Shown here: positions 7,813 through 19,300 of the stretch, one piece after another
How positions within the stretch are numbered: position 1 is the stretch's first letter
How the letters are laid out: the number at the start of each line of letters is the position of its first letter
Source: Psychrobacillus sp042945595
GTDB taxonomy: Bacteria; Bacillota; Bacilli; Bacillales_A; Planococcaceae
Length of the DNA stretch: 64,000 bases
NCBI RefSeq assembly: GCF_042945595.1
Contig: NZ_CP168493.1
Span: 806,001 to 870,000 of the forward strand
Direction: 5' to 3'
Notes under the pieces: model-generated
Told to the model about the DNA's origin: nothing
Database searches by the model: none
What the model saw: the letters and a program-made list of their open reading frames with translations, nothing else
Translations under genes and position numbers: made by a program

Positions 7813-8742
7813 TTGATAGAGTTCAGAAAATTAGGTATTCGGAATATTCCTAGATTACTATGGGTAGTGATAGTGGTATGTTATGCTCTTCCTTTTTGTT
7901 TGGATTTTTATATTTCCGATAATAGTTTAATTGAATCCCAAGTGTCCATCGCATGGTTTATTTGTTTAATACCTTCTCTCATTTTTTCATACTATAAGGG
8001 GTTCAAGGGAGGTATATTTTCAATCTTTTTCGCTACCTTACTTCATGTTTTCACAAGAGTTGTTATTGAAAGAGTAATGATGACTGAATTCGAGTATTAC
8101 ATTCAAGTGGAAGTAATGATTGCGAATATTCTTGTGGCTCTCCCTGTTTGTTTTTTTGTGAATAAATTACAAGTAGAGAATACTAAGTTAGAAATTGCTT
8201 ATAAAGAACTGGCTATTAAAAAACTGGAAATTAAAAGATTGGCATACATAGACCCTTTAACACAATTACCAAATAGACGTTTCTTTGAGGAAAATCTTCT
8301 TGAAAATCTAAATAGAATATCGAAAAGTGATGAAACATTAAGTATCCTCTTTATCGATTTAGACAGTTTTAAAGAAATTAATGATACATTCGGACATAAT
8401 GTTGGAGACCTTTTACTTCAACAAGTGGCGTCCATTTTGACAAGCTGTGTTCCTGAAAATGATTCCGTAGTTAGATTAGCAGGTGATGAATTTATTATCA
8501 CACTTCCTCTATTGAATAAAGTAAGTGCAATAGAAATTGCTAGCACAATATTACATAAATTAAAGGAACCATTTGATATCAAGGACAATCAAATTATGGT
8601 TACACCAAGCATCGGAATTGCAGTCTATCCAGAACATGGACAAGACTCCGAAACATTGATAAAGCATGCGGATAAAGCTATGTATCAAGCTAAAAAAGCT
8701 GGAAAAAACAATTATGCTGTATTTGAAACAGTTTCTCCGTGA
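7813..8742 (+). CDS. Membrane-bound GGDEF diguanylate cyclase
   Basis: Probable c-di-GMP synthase of 309 residues. The N-terminal half (about 12-130) has five or so hydrophobic segments forming a membrane sensor, followed by a short coiled coil and a GGDEF domain from about 150. The active-site loop reads RLAGDEF (A223-F227), an accepted active variant of GGDEF. Upstream residues read PEND where the RxxD inhibitory site would be, so product feedback through that site is probably absent. D and N residues of LFIDLDSFKEIND are present. TTG start behind AAAGGGAG. It ends at a strong terminator and is adjacent to the chemoreceptor genes. Confidence 0.88.
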   Translation: MIEFRKLGIRNIPRLLWVVIVVCYALPFCLDFYISDNSLIESQVSIAWFICLIPSLIFSYYKGFKGGIFSIFFATLLHVFTRVVIERVMMTEFEYYIQVEVMIANILVALPVCFFVNKLQVENTKLEIAYKELAIKKLEIKRLAYIDPLTQLPNRRFFEENLLENLNRISKSDETLSILFIDLDSFKEINDTFGHNVGDLLLQQVASILTSCVPENDSVVRLAGDEFIITLPLLNKVSAIEIASTILHKLKEPFDIKDNQIMVTPSIGIAVYPEHGQDSETLIKHADKAMYQAKKAGKNNYAVFETVSP

Positions 8743-8762
8743 TGGGAAATTGCAAATAAATC

Positions 8763-8808
8763 AAGCTGCGCCTAGTCATGTTAATCATGCATGGGAGCAG
8801 CTTTTTTG
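8763..8808 (+). terminator. Intrinsic terminator after the diguanylate cyclase gene
   Basis: Outer stem aagctgc / gcagctt with an inner tcatg/catg pairing, followed by TTTTTTG. The same CCTAG-ATG-tcaat-CATG-AGG layout recurs at 29781. Confidence 0.75.
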
Positions 8809-8834
8809 TGTCGAAGTTTGAATTTTCGACAGAA

Positions 8835-8879
8835 TATGACTTTTCGTCACTAAAATGTGAGCCTTGTTTTCTATATAAT
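8835..8879 (+). promoter_or_regulatory. Operator-promoter copy 3, before the GLUG surface protein
   Basis: The 18-mer TATGACTTTTCGTCACTA is at 8835-8852 and TATAAT at 8874-8879, the same 38-bp phase as the copies at 2190 and 5196. The gene starts 42 bp after the TATAAT. This links surface-protein expression to the same regulator as the chemosensory genes, by inference. Confidence 0.65.
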
Positions 8880-8920
8880 TATTTTAGATTAACTAATAGT
8901 TTATAGGAGGAGAGAGTGGA

Positions 8921-11827
8921 ATGAGAAATATAAATTGGATGAGAGTGATATCTATATTTTTGGTAGTATTGTTGATTTCAAACATATTACCAGTTGGATT
9001 AATAGGAACAGGGTATGCGAAATCGAATACTATGGAAGGGGAAGGAACGGAGGAAATTCCTTATATCATTACGACTCCAGAACAACTCAATCAAGTACGA
9101 GGTGATTTAAGAGCTCACTATAAGCTTGGAAATGATATTGACCTAGACGTTTTTCCTTATAATGAAGGTGATGGTTGGGTACCAATCGGGACTTTTAGTA
9201 ATTCATTCTCAGGTAGTCTAGATGGGAATGGAAAAGTGATTAATGATCTTTTTATTAATACAACTGATAATTTAGCAGGCCTATTTGGTTCTAGCACCGG
9301 GAACATAAGTAATATTGAATTAAGGGATGTTAATGTCAATGGGTCGAATATCGTAGGTGGTTTAGTTGGCAAAAATGATAGTGGCGGTACCATCAGCAAA
9401 TCCTCCGTTACGGGAAGTGTGATAGGTGACGGGTTTGTAGGGGGGCTAGCGGGCAGCAATTTTGGCGAGATCAGTAAATCCTATGCCATAGCAACTGTGG
9501 ATGGTAGTCAATATATAGGAGGCCTGGTGGGTGATAGCGCCGGAGCAATCAAGGAATCTTTCGCAGCAGGAAGAGTAAGAGCGTATTATGGGGCTGGGGG
9601 TCTTGTGGGTACGGGTACCAATGCTCCAACTTCGTTATCATATTGGGACAAGAAAACGACTGGACAAGTTGCTAGTGGTGGAAGTATTTCTTCATTTGGT
9701 AAGCTGACTAGTGAGATGAAGCAGAAAGATACTTTTGTAGATTGGGATTTTACTTCCACATGGGCAATTGATGAAGCGGAAGGCTATCCCTATTTGATTT
9801 GGCCATCGAGTCCAGATACGACTGTTCCAACATTAACTGCAGGGGTAGTAAAGCGCACATCAGATGCAGCCGCTACGGTGAAGTTTACATCGAATGTGGC
9901 AGGGCAATACTATTATGCATTTGTAGCCAATGGAAATCCAGCTCCTACGATAAATACGGAGGGAGACGGAACTTCTTTGACAACAGTCGAAACAACCATT
10001 AGCCTATCTGATTTGGAATCTGGTGTAAAAGATATCTATATTAAGGTTAAAGATATGTCAGGAAATGTAAGCGAATTTTTGAAAATTGAAATTCCGTCTT
10101 ATATTAATCTTCAACCAGTTATCACAAGCCAACCAAGCAACGCATCGGTAAATGCTGGAGGTAGTACATCTTTTACGGTTATAGCTTCTAACGCTACTAC
10201 GTATAAATGGCGAGTGATGGGTATTGATGGATGGGAAGATATTCAAAATGATTCGTTGTATTCAGGTGCTAAGACTGCTGCTTTAACGATCACAGGTGCT
10301 TTAATTAGTATGAATGGCTATGATTATGAGGTTATTATTGGAAATGGGGTTTCCTCAATAGATTCAGCTAGCGCTAGATTGACGGTAAATTCAGCACCGA
10401 ATAGCTACACCGTCTCATTTGATTCTCAAGGTGGAAGTGCAGTAGCTAGTAAAATAGCGAACTATCATACGAAAATCACAGCGCCACCATCGCCAACGAA
10501 GTCTGGTTATTTATTCGGCGGGTGGTATACAGAAAGCGAACTAATGAATGTATGGGACATGGCAACAAATATGGTAACCCAAAATACAACTTTATACGCA
10601 AAATGGAATGTTTACAATCAACCAACAACGGAACCAAAACCAAATCGAACACCATCAACAACAACTCAACCAAAAGTAGAAGAAATCAATGTCGATGTAG
10701 AAAGTGGGACATCTATCACCAAAACGCCAATTAAGCGTATTACAGAACCAGATGGAACTGTAAAAGATTTAGTAACTTTTGCACTTGATAAAGTAAAAGA
10801 AACAATAGAAAAGTTAAAAGAACAAAAACAAGATACCGCAAGAATCGTCATTCCAGATAAGGAAGACAACGTAAGTGAAGTCAGCGTAACTGTTCCAAAA
10901 GAATCAATAAGCACATTAGCAAATGGCAAAGCCAATCTAGAAATCTATACAGCAAATGCACATATTTATATTCCGCAAGCTTCCATTCGAGGCTTCGGGG
11001 AAGATCTTTATTTCCGTGTTGTTCCGATAAAAGGAGAAACCCAGAAAAATGAAGTAGAAGAGCGGGCGAAAAAAGAAACATTCGTTCAACTAGTAGTTGG
11101 GAATAAAAAAGTAAACGTATTAGGCCGCCCGATGGAAATCGAAACAAATATGCAAAATCGTTCGGTCGACTTAACATTACCACTTCCTACAAATGCAACA
11201 AAAGAACAAATGGATAACCTAGCTATTTTCATCGAACATAGCGATGGAACAAAAGAAGTTATACAAGGGAAATTAGTAGAGTTTGACAAAGGTACACAAG
11301 GTTTAAAATTTACAGTTAACAAGTTTTCTACATTTACTATTATGTATATGGAAGGAGCTGCAAAGTATTTTGCGCAAACTTCATGTGGTGCTAACACCGA
11401 TTGTCTTCAAGTGAACAAGACAACACCTGTATATGTATTAGAAAAAAATCGTTTTAAAAAAGTAAGTGAACTGGTAAAAGGACAAACCGTGCCTGTTAAG
11501 CAAGTTATTTCTCCAATGCTTGGACTAGGCGGAGACATTTGGTTAGAAAGAACAGCAGCCATTTCTTACGAAACACCATCGAAAGAAATGCTTGCTAAAA
11601 ACCAATTACCAGCGAACAAACTTCCAAAACAAATTTGGAAAGGCCAAGAGTTAACTCCAGGTCAAATTGGGAAAGTGACCATTCTTCAAGATACTGTCAT
11701 TTGGAAATCCATTGACAAAAAAACGAAGCTCCTAAGAATCTTGAAAAAAGGCGAACAATATAGAGTATATCGCTATGTTCCGGGCATGTATCAAATTAGT
11801 GATCAACAATATATCGTACAGCCATAG
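8921..11827 (+). CDS. Secreted surface protein with GLUG, Ig-like and InlB-type repeats
   Basis: Exported 968-residue protein. Signal peptide at 1-34 (ISIFLVVLLISNILPVGL, then GYAKS). GLUG-type repeats run from about 110 to 235 (GGLVGKNDSGGTISKS, GGLAGSNFGEISKS). An Ig-like domain follows around 395-490 (ITSQPSNASVNAGGS), then one InlB/Listeria-Bacteroides repeat at about 495-565 (FGGWYTE, TLYAKW). A Pro/Thr-rich linker leads to the C-terminal module (585-968) shared with the genes at 13352 and 23030. No LPXTG or SLH motif is visible, so that module may hold the protein to the wall. ATG with ATAGGAGG. Probably an adhesin-like surface protein under operator copy 3. Confidence 0.85.
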   Translation: MRNINWMRVISIFLVVLLISNILPVGLIGTGYAKSNTMEGEGTEEIPYIITTPEQLNQVRGDLRAHYKLGNDIDLDVFPYNEGDGWVPIGTFSNSFSGSLDGNGKVINDLFINTTDNLAGLFGSSTGNISNIELRDVNVNGSNIVGGLVGKNDSGGTISKSSVTGSVIGDGFVGGLAGSNFGEISKSYAIATVDGSQYIGGLVGDSAGAIKESFAAGRVRAYYGAGGLVGTGTNAPTSLSYWDKKTTGQVASGGSISSFGKLTSEMKQKDTFVDWDFTSTWAIDEAEGYPYLIWPSSPDTTVPTLTAGVVKRTSDAAATVKFTSNVAGQYYYAFVANGNPAPTINTEGDGTSLTTVETTISLSDLESGVKDIYIKVKDMSGNVSEFLKIEIPSYINLQPVITSQPSNASVNAGGSTSFTVIASNATTYKWRVMGIDGWEDIQNDSLYSGAKTAALTITGALISMNGYDYEVIIGNGVSSIDSASARLTVNSAPNSYTVSFDSQGGSAVASKIANYHTKITAPPSPTKSGYLFGGWYTESELMNVWDMATNMVTQNTTLYAKWNVYNQPTTEPKPNRTPSTTTQPKVEEINVDVESGTSITKTPIKRITEPDGTVKDLVTFALDKVKETIEKLKEQKQDTARIVIPDKEDNVSEVSVTVPKESISTLANGKANLEIYTANAHIYIPQASIRGFGEDLYFRVVPIKGETQKNEVEERAKKETFVQLVVGNKKVNVLGRPMEIETNMQNRSVDLTLPLPTNATKEQMDNLAIFIEHSDGTKEVIQGKLVEFDKGTQGLKFTVNKFSTFTIMYMEGAAKYFAQTSCGANTDCLQVNKTTPVYVLEKNRFKKVSELVKGQTVPVKQVISPMLGLGGDIWLERTAAISYETPSKEMLAKNQLPANKLPKQIWKGQELTPGQIGKVTILQDTVIWKSIDKKTKLLRILKKGEQYRVYRYVPGMYQISDQQYIVQP

Positions 11828-11834
11828 CAATATT

Positions 11835-11894
11835 AATACAGGTGCCAGGCATCTGCACAACTTAGACACTATTCAGACAATATTTTAATCGTGT
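11835..11894. repeat. Degenerate palindrome-family remnant downstream of the GLUG gene
   Basis: Contains ACAGGTGCCAGGCATCTGC, a decayed GTGCCAGGCAC core. The flank through CACAACTTAGA to GTGTAA resembles the matching 3' flank at 21004, so it appears to have been copied together with the surface-gene 3' end. Confidence 0.55.
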
Positions 11895-11899
11895 AATAA

Positions 11900-11940
11900 A
11901 AAATCTCCTTCAGTGTTTTTAGACTGAAGGAGATTTTCTT
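11900..11940. terminator. Strong bidirectional terminator
   Basis: Perfect 15-bp stem aaaatctccttcagt (11900-11914) / actgaaggagatttt (11923-11937), with A and T tracts on its two sides. It separates the convergent surface and hupE-like genes. A copy lies at 21067-21104. Confidence 0.9.
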
Positions 11941-11973
11941 TTGAAAAGAGTATTTTGTAGAAAAAAGTACCAC

Positions 11974-13128
11974 TTAGAAAAATAATTGATTAGTCAAAAA
12001 GTATGCACCTGCTATTACAATAAGCGCAGAAATGAATTGAATCATCTTCAACGAGTTTTTCTGCTTATGCAAATAAAAAAGTATAGGCAAGCAAATCATG
12101 ACAATTGCAAGTTGAATGACTTCAATGCCAACATTGAAACTAACTAATGCAATAGCAAGGTGGCTTTTTGGTAACGCCATTTCTTTCAGTAAATCTGCGA
12201 ATCCTAATCCGTGAATTAATCCAAATGCAAAGGTAATCCCCCAACGATGTTGAATTTTCTTGCGGAAAATATTTTCTAACGCTACATACACAATACTTAA
12301 AGCAATTACCGATTCTACAAATAAAGATGGGAGATTGACGATATCTAAAACCGACAAACTTAATGTAATACTATGAGCAATCGTAAATGCTGTGACGATT
12401 CCAATATATTGCTTTAATGTTTGTTTTCTTAACAGTAATGCGATTAAAAATAAAAGATGATCGTAGCCTGTTAAAATGTGAAACATTCCTAATTTTAAAA
12501 AGGAAAACCAAGGAGAACTAGGTTTATGAACTGGTGCAGGAGTACTTACATCTCCTTCACCTTGAGGGATTTGTTCCTCAGCAAAAAGCATTGTCCAACT
12601 TCGTTCATTTCCTTGCAAAACTGTTTCCGTAGTTTGGTCGCCATAAGCAGCTGTTACAAGATTAATATAGTTTGTATTTTCATCACTCACATAAAAACCA
12701 TCCGTTAACACAATCGTATCCCCTGGTAGGAAGCCTTCAAATGTAAACGTGAATTTAAGGAACTGCTTGTTGTCTTTGTCTATGAGCTCCATCTTTTCAA
12801 GCGTTGGAGTCAGTTCAAAAGCACCTTTATCGAGTGCAAGCGATTCGTCCACAAGTTCGTCTAAATGGTGTCCGTTTTCATCCAACTCACTTGTTTCGAG
12901 CTTGCCGTCTTTATTTGAATCGACACCGTCAATCATTTCAATAATGGATTGTGTATCGATAATAAAAGTCATTTCCGTTTTTTCTTCTGTTATTTTCAAA
13001 TCTGTATAACTAGCACTATACGGATGTGCGGAAGTAGAAAGTGGTGCTACAGTCATGAATAATATAAGGGTGATGAGAGAAAAAAATGAAAGTGTTTTTC
13101 GACTGCTTGTACCAACTTTTATATTCAA
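11974..13128 (-). CDS. HupE/UreJ-family membrane protein with EF-hand-like motif
   Basis: A 384-residue exported membrane protein. A signal peptide (about 1-35, ending TSAHPYS) is followed by an extracytoplasmic domain (36-190) with an EF-hand-like loop DSNKDGKLETSE. The C-terminal half is a HupE/UreJ_2 membrane domain with GYDHLLFLIALLL, FTIAHSITLSL, FGLIHGLGFADLL and FNVGIEVIQL. The conserved His and Asp in the helices suggest a metal (nickel/cobalt-type) permease role, which is family inference. TTG start behind GGAGG. It diverges from the giant gene at 13352. A second copy is preserved only as two fragments at 21123 and 22782. Confidence 0.8.
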   Translation of the reverse strand: MNIKVGTSSRKTLSFFSLITLILFMTVAPLSTSAHPYSASYTDLKITEEKTEMTFIIDTQSIIEMIDGVDSNKDGKLETSELDENGHHLDELVDESLALDKGAFELTPTLEKMELIDKDNKQFLKFTFTFEGFLPGDTIVLTDGFYVSDENTNYINLVTAAYGDQTTETVLQGNERSWTMLFAEEQIPQGEGDVSTPAPVHKPSSPWFSFLKLGMFHILTGYDHLLFLIALLLRKQTLKQYIGIVTAFTIAHSITLSLSVLDIVNLPSLFVESVIALSIVYVALENIFRKKIQHRWGITFAFGLIHGLGFADLLKEMALPKSHLAIALVSFNVGIEVIQLAIVMICLPILFYLHKQKNSLKMIQFISALIVIAGAYFLTNQLFF

Positions 13129-13351
13129 AATAATTCCTCCTTATACTTTTGAACAATTGAGTAGACTTTTTCATCCTAACAGTTTTTTACGCATTTGAAA
13201 ATCCATAAAATATTAACTTTTTGTAAAAAATATTAAAGTCTGAATTTTGACTAATTAATGCTTTTCAACAGCCAAAAACACATGTAAAATAAAATTACCT
13301 TTAAAAGGTACAAGCATTATAAATCCAACAAAAATAGAAAAGAGGAGATTT

Positions 13352-16300
13352 ATGCACACGAGAACGAAGGGGAAAAAACGCACTACAAGTATTTTATTAA
13401 TCATCGTACTCCTTTTAAGTACGATTTTACCAAATAGTATGATTCAAAAGGCAGAAGCACAAATTTCCGAACATGTTGTAATTAGTCAAGTGTTTGGTGG
13501 GGGAGGAAATGCAAATGCTTTATTTACGCATGACTTTATTGAGTTGTACAATCCGACAAATCAAGATGTAAGTCTAGATGGATGGTCTGTTCAGTATACA
13601 GATTCAAAAGGGACTAAACCTTGGGAAGTAACACCGCTTGTAGGAACGATTGAAGCGCATGGATATTTTTTAATAGCTGAAGATTCTGCCGGTAATGTTG
13701 GAGCTGCAATTCCGACAGCTGATGTTACAGATATTATAAAGATGACTATTGCAACTGGGAAAGTAGCATTAGTAAAGGAATCCATTGCGCAAATCACTAA
13801 CAAACAATCGGCGGGAGTGGTAGATTTTGTTGGATATGGGGCAGGAACTACCGAGTTTGAAGGTACTGGTCCTACTACAGGCACGGCGCTTACTTCGAAA
13901 TTGAGTGCACATCGAATTTCATATGCTAGCATGGGAGTTCAACCAGGCCAAGGGAACGGTTGGGATACAGATGATAATAGCAAGGACTTTGTAACTAAAG
14001 CTCCGAATCCACGTAACACGAAAAGTCCAAAAGAAGAACTTACGTTAGCGATCAGCATACCGCCGACTGTAAGTCAGGTTTTCTTTCAACAATCAGGAAC
14101 AGCAGTTACAGTTGCTGCTACTGCAGCGACAGTTCCAAACAATGCAGTTGTCAAATTCTATGGAACGTCAACAGTCGGCTCTGGAGAATTGGCGACAACA
14201 ACCGCAGCAGCAGATGGCTCGTTTATGGCGACATTTGATGCTGGGAAAACACTTCCTATTTTATATATAACTACAACAGAAGCTGGTAGGCCGGAAAGTG
14301 CTTCAGTGGCAGTTGATGTGGCAAGAGCTACTGATCCTCCTTTACAAGATAAATTAGGATACAATGTGGACAAAAAAATTGGAACAGTATATGGAACAGC
14401 AGCGGCATTTCCAAATGCAAGAATTTCCGTTTATGCGGATAGCAATAAAACAAATCGTTTGAATGCACAGCCAGTTATTGCAGACGCAAAAGGAAACTTT
14501 ACAGTGGCAATCAATAATGCTCCAGACACTGTTTATGTAGCGCAACAAAACTATACTGCTAAAGGAATTATGCTAGAAGGTGCGACTTCCTCGGTTACAA
14601 AGCCATCAAATGAAGTAATTACCGATATTAGCACAGTTCGTCTATCCGATTCAAATGGTCACCCTGTCAATCTGAACCAATTTTTTACGATTGAAGGCGT
14701 TGTGACAATTGAAAATGGAATTTTAGGAACACAAAAAAACAACTACAATATTCAAGACGCAACAGCAGGGATTAATATCCTCGGAAGTTTTGACCATAAA
14801 TTAACGATTAAGCGTGGGGACAAACTTCGAATATCAGGAAGAGTAATTGAATATAACGGCTTAACCGAGTTTGAACCGACAAATGTTGAAAGAATAGCGG
14901 AAGATCAAATACTTCCAACATCGAAAGATATTAAAGTTGTAGATATGACTGTTTTCGCTACAATCGAACCTTTGGAAGGCAGCTTAGTTACATTCAGTGG
15001 AAAAGTGACAAGCTCCGTTTTATCTGGAGCTGGATACAATGTCACAGTTTTAGATGAAAACTCAAAATCAACATTATTACGTGTTATGACTGCAACGAAA
15101 ATTGATATGGAAAAAGACATTGTCTTGAATAAAAGCTATACATTCACAGGAATAGTCGGTCAATATTCGACAGCTGCAAGTCCAAAAAGTGGCTATCAGT
15201 TACTCCTACGTGATAAAAACGATATTGCACCCGTCCTTGGAATAACACACACGCCAATAACACAGGCGTATGAAGATACTATAGTATCGTTTGAAGCGTT
15301 TGCAGACGGAGCGGAATCCGTTACTCTTTATTACCGAAAAGCAGGAGATGAAACGTATACAGCGTTGCCAATGCTTGGCGACGGTCAAGGAAGATATACA
15401 ACATCCATCCAGTCAAGTACATTAAACAATACAAATTTCGAGTATTATATGGAAGCAAAAGCAGGGGAAAGCATTAAATCAGTAGGTTCAAGCGCTACGC
15501 CGTATCCTGTTTCTTTTGAAAAAGATAAACAAGGTCCTACATTTTTAGCAGAAATACCAGGGAATACAGCTAGAGTGGAAAGTCCACGCCCAGAAATTTC
15601 CATTGTAATGGAAGATCCAAGTGGTGTGGATAAAGATTCTATTGAAATACTAGTAGATGGCATAGATGTTAAAGCAAATGCCATTTTATCATTCACACAA
15701 GTGAAATATACACCTACAGTTGACTTAGCTATTGGTAATCACGAGGTAAAAGTAACAGTAGCCGACACAAAAGGGAACGTAAGCACGAAAACATGGACGT
15801 TTGAAGTCGTACCTCGTTTCGCAGGTGGTCATCACTATCGTGGTACAACGCATAACCACACAGTCATTTCACATGATGCTAAAGGTAGTCCAGAAGCTGC
15901 ATTACTAGCTGGAAAGAACTACGGCTATGATTACTTTGCTTTTTCCGATCACTCGCATGACATTGACCCTGCATTATTAGGCAATGATACGGTCGACCGT
16001 AAAGGACAACCAGAGCGCACAGGCGCTGGAGGTACAGATTGGAAGTTAACGAAAGATTTAGCAAAACAATATACAAAAGACGGTAAATATGTTGTATTTC
16101 CAGCGTTTGAAATGACTTCTACTACATGGGGTCACTCGAATGTATTTGGAACAGACAATTTCATCGACCGTAATATTAATGGAAAGCAATACCAAGATTT
16201 AAGCAAGTATTACGCATGGGTATTAACATACGATAATGTCGTTGCACAGTTTAACCACCCAGATATGTCAGCTAACGCATTCAATAACTTTAAGCCATAC

Positions 16301-19300
16301 GATAAAAACGTCGATAAGTTATTTACGATGCTTGAAGTAGGAAACGGTTCAGGTAGTTACGGTTATGCAAATGCAGAAGGGAAATTATTCTCTGCGCTTG
16401 ATCTGGGCTGGCATGTAGCTCCAACATACGGAGAAGATAATCATGATGGTACATGGGGTAAAACGAATGCACGAACAGTCATCGTTGCAGACGATTTAAC
16501 ACAAGAGTCGTTATTGCATTCTATGTCGAACATGCGTGTATACATGTCAGAAGACCCGAACTTCCAATTAGACGTATTGGCAAACGGCTTCTACATGGGT
16601 TCAACTGTAGATAGTAAAACATTGAACTTCACAATAAATGGTCAAGATCCAATAGCAGAATCTAAAGCAAATGGATACGATTATTTATCTAGCACATATA
16701 AATCGGATGATCGTGTAAAGAAAGTGGAGCTTATTTCAAATGGTGGAAAAGTAGTAGATTCGTATTCTCCAAATACGGTAGATTTTACGTGGAAACCATC
16801 TTATACAGTTGCAAGCGGTCAACAATGGTTTGTAGTTCGTGTTACACAAATGGATGGCGAACGCATTTATTCTGCACCAATTTGGTCTAAAGAAGAATCA
16901 GTCGATGTAAAAGTAAACAGTATTGATATTGTTGGCGATGTTGTAATCGATGGTAACCCAGCTACTGCAAAAGTAACAGTTGGAAACTTCGGTACATCTA
17001 CAGTGAACAATTTAAATGTAGACTTATACGTAGATGTACAAGACCCAGCACATAAACTAGGCTCTAAAGTGATCAATTCTATCCTTGCAAAAGGAACAGG
17101 AGTAGCATCTATCACTTGGGACAACCCAGTTGCAGGTGACCACAACCTAATTGCAGTTGTTACTTCAAATGATGGAGCAAATTTAGGCGATATATCATTT
17201 GTATTGCCGTTACACGTAAAGCAACCTCTAGGCTTAAAAGTGTTGATTGATGCACAGCATGGCAATGAAAACTCAACCGGCGATTCATCAGCTAACAAAG
17301 ATAATTTAAAAGCGTTCACACTTCTTTTACAAAAAGAAGGATATAAAGTAGAAGAAAACAAAGCTGTCATTACATCTGCGGTATTACAAGATGTGACAGT
17401 GTTAGTAATCACACAATCATACACAGCATTTACAACGGCTGAAGAAAAAGCAGTCGGCGATTTTGTGAAAGCAGGCGGATCTGTTTTATTTGCTGGAAAA
17501 AGTAATAATGGTACGACAGATTCTACTCGTCATAACGGAACTTTGGCAGCAATTGGTACACAAATTCGAATGAGCCATGACGGTGTGTTCGATGACAGTA
17601 AAACAGGTAACTTTTGGAGTGATCCTTTAGTAAGTAAGTATGCAGTTCGCGCCCATCCAGGCCTTGTTGATAACTACGTAACGGATCGCGTTCCGTTTAT
17701 CGACTATTACAGTGGATCTAGTTTGCAAGCGGTTGGAAATACTGCACTCAATGAAAGTGGGAAAGTGAAGTTCCTTGTACGAGGAAATGAAACAACATAT
17801 CAAGGAAATGTGAAAAATAGTAGCTTTGTTTACGACGATGTGTCCGACGATCATGGCGGCTCGGCTATTCCATTAATCGTTTCCGATGAAATCGGTGCTA
17901 AAGGACGTATTATTGTGTCCGGTATGAATATGTTCAATGATAAGCAAATGGATGAATCATTTGAGCCAAAAGGTAATTCGAAGTTTATCTTTAATGCAGT
18001 AAACTGGTTAGCTCATCGTGAGACGAAAATAACAAATATTGAAGATGCACGTAAGCTAGCAGATGAAACACCTGTCGTTATTCAAGGTACTGTAACTACT
18101 GCAGCGGGAGTATTCTTCGATGCGTTCTACGTACAAGATGCAACTGGTGGTATTATGGCCTTCAATGAGGTACCAGCGGGCTCATTGAAATTAGGCGATA
18201 CCGTTCGTATTTACGGTCATATAAAAACATTTGAAAATAACAAAGAAATTGAGTTTACTAAATTTGATATTGATGTGATTAAGACAGGAAAAGGTGCTAC
18301 AGTTGCTCCAAAAGAGGTAACAACTGGAACAGCGACGTCCACAGTGAATCAAGGTTTGCTTGTAAAAGTAAAAGGAAAAGTGACTTCGAAATATGATGAC
18401 ACTTCTTATGTTATCAATGATGGATCTGGAAATTTATTAGTCTTCACAGATGGATACATTGAAAATCAAGGAATTCCTGTTCCACAATTGAAAGTTGGCG
18501 ACACTTTAGAGGCTGTAGGTTTATCTGGCGAGTTCTCAGGTGGCTCACGTATTCGTGTACGTGATACGAAAGAATTGGAAGTGACTCCTGGAATGAACGA
18601 TGGTGATCCAGTTGTTGTACTAGAAGTTGATAAAAAATCACTTGAAATGACAAAAGGGTACACAGTTCAACTACAGGTTAAACAAACTACAACTCCAGAA
18701 AATGGGGAAGTAACAGTAAAAGACGTAACAAATGAAGCAACATACGAAGTAGTGGACGAAAGTATTGCGTCAGTAACAGGAGGAGTAGTTACTGCAAATG
18801 CATCGGGAACGACTTCAATCACTATTAAATATGAAGACAAAACGATAACGGTTCAAGTTAAGGTGTATGAGGAAGAAGTAGGAGATGTAATTAAATTAGA
18901 AGTAGATAAAGCAGTGCTTGCTTTAAAAATTGGAGAATCTGTTCCACTTACAGTTAAAGAAGTAACGACCCTCCAAAATGGAGAGTCGACAGTAGAAGAC
19001 GTAACAAACCAAGCAAAGTATGAAGTAACTGAACAAAGTATTGCAACAGTAACAGAAGGAATAGTTACTGCAAATGCATTAGGAATGACTATAATCACAA
19101 TTGAATACAAAGGTAATACGGCAATAGTTCAAGTAGTGGTGTCAGAGGAAGGAGTAGGAGATGTAGACACGTTAATCGTAGATAAAGCAGCACTTGCGTT
19201 ATCAATTGGAGATACTGTTCAACTTACAGTAAAAGAAGTAACCACTTTAGGAAGTGGAGAATCAGCAGAAGAAGACGTAACAAACCAAGCAACGTATGAA

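Noticed and set aside
16867..17424. Long minus-strand open frames inside the giant surface genes
   Set aside because: They are antisense shadows of strongly coding plus-strand sequence with no ribosome binding sites or domain similarity.
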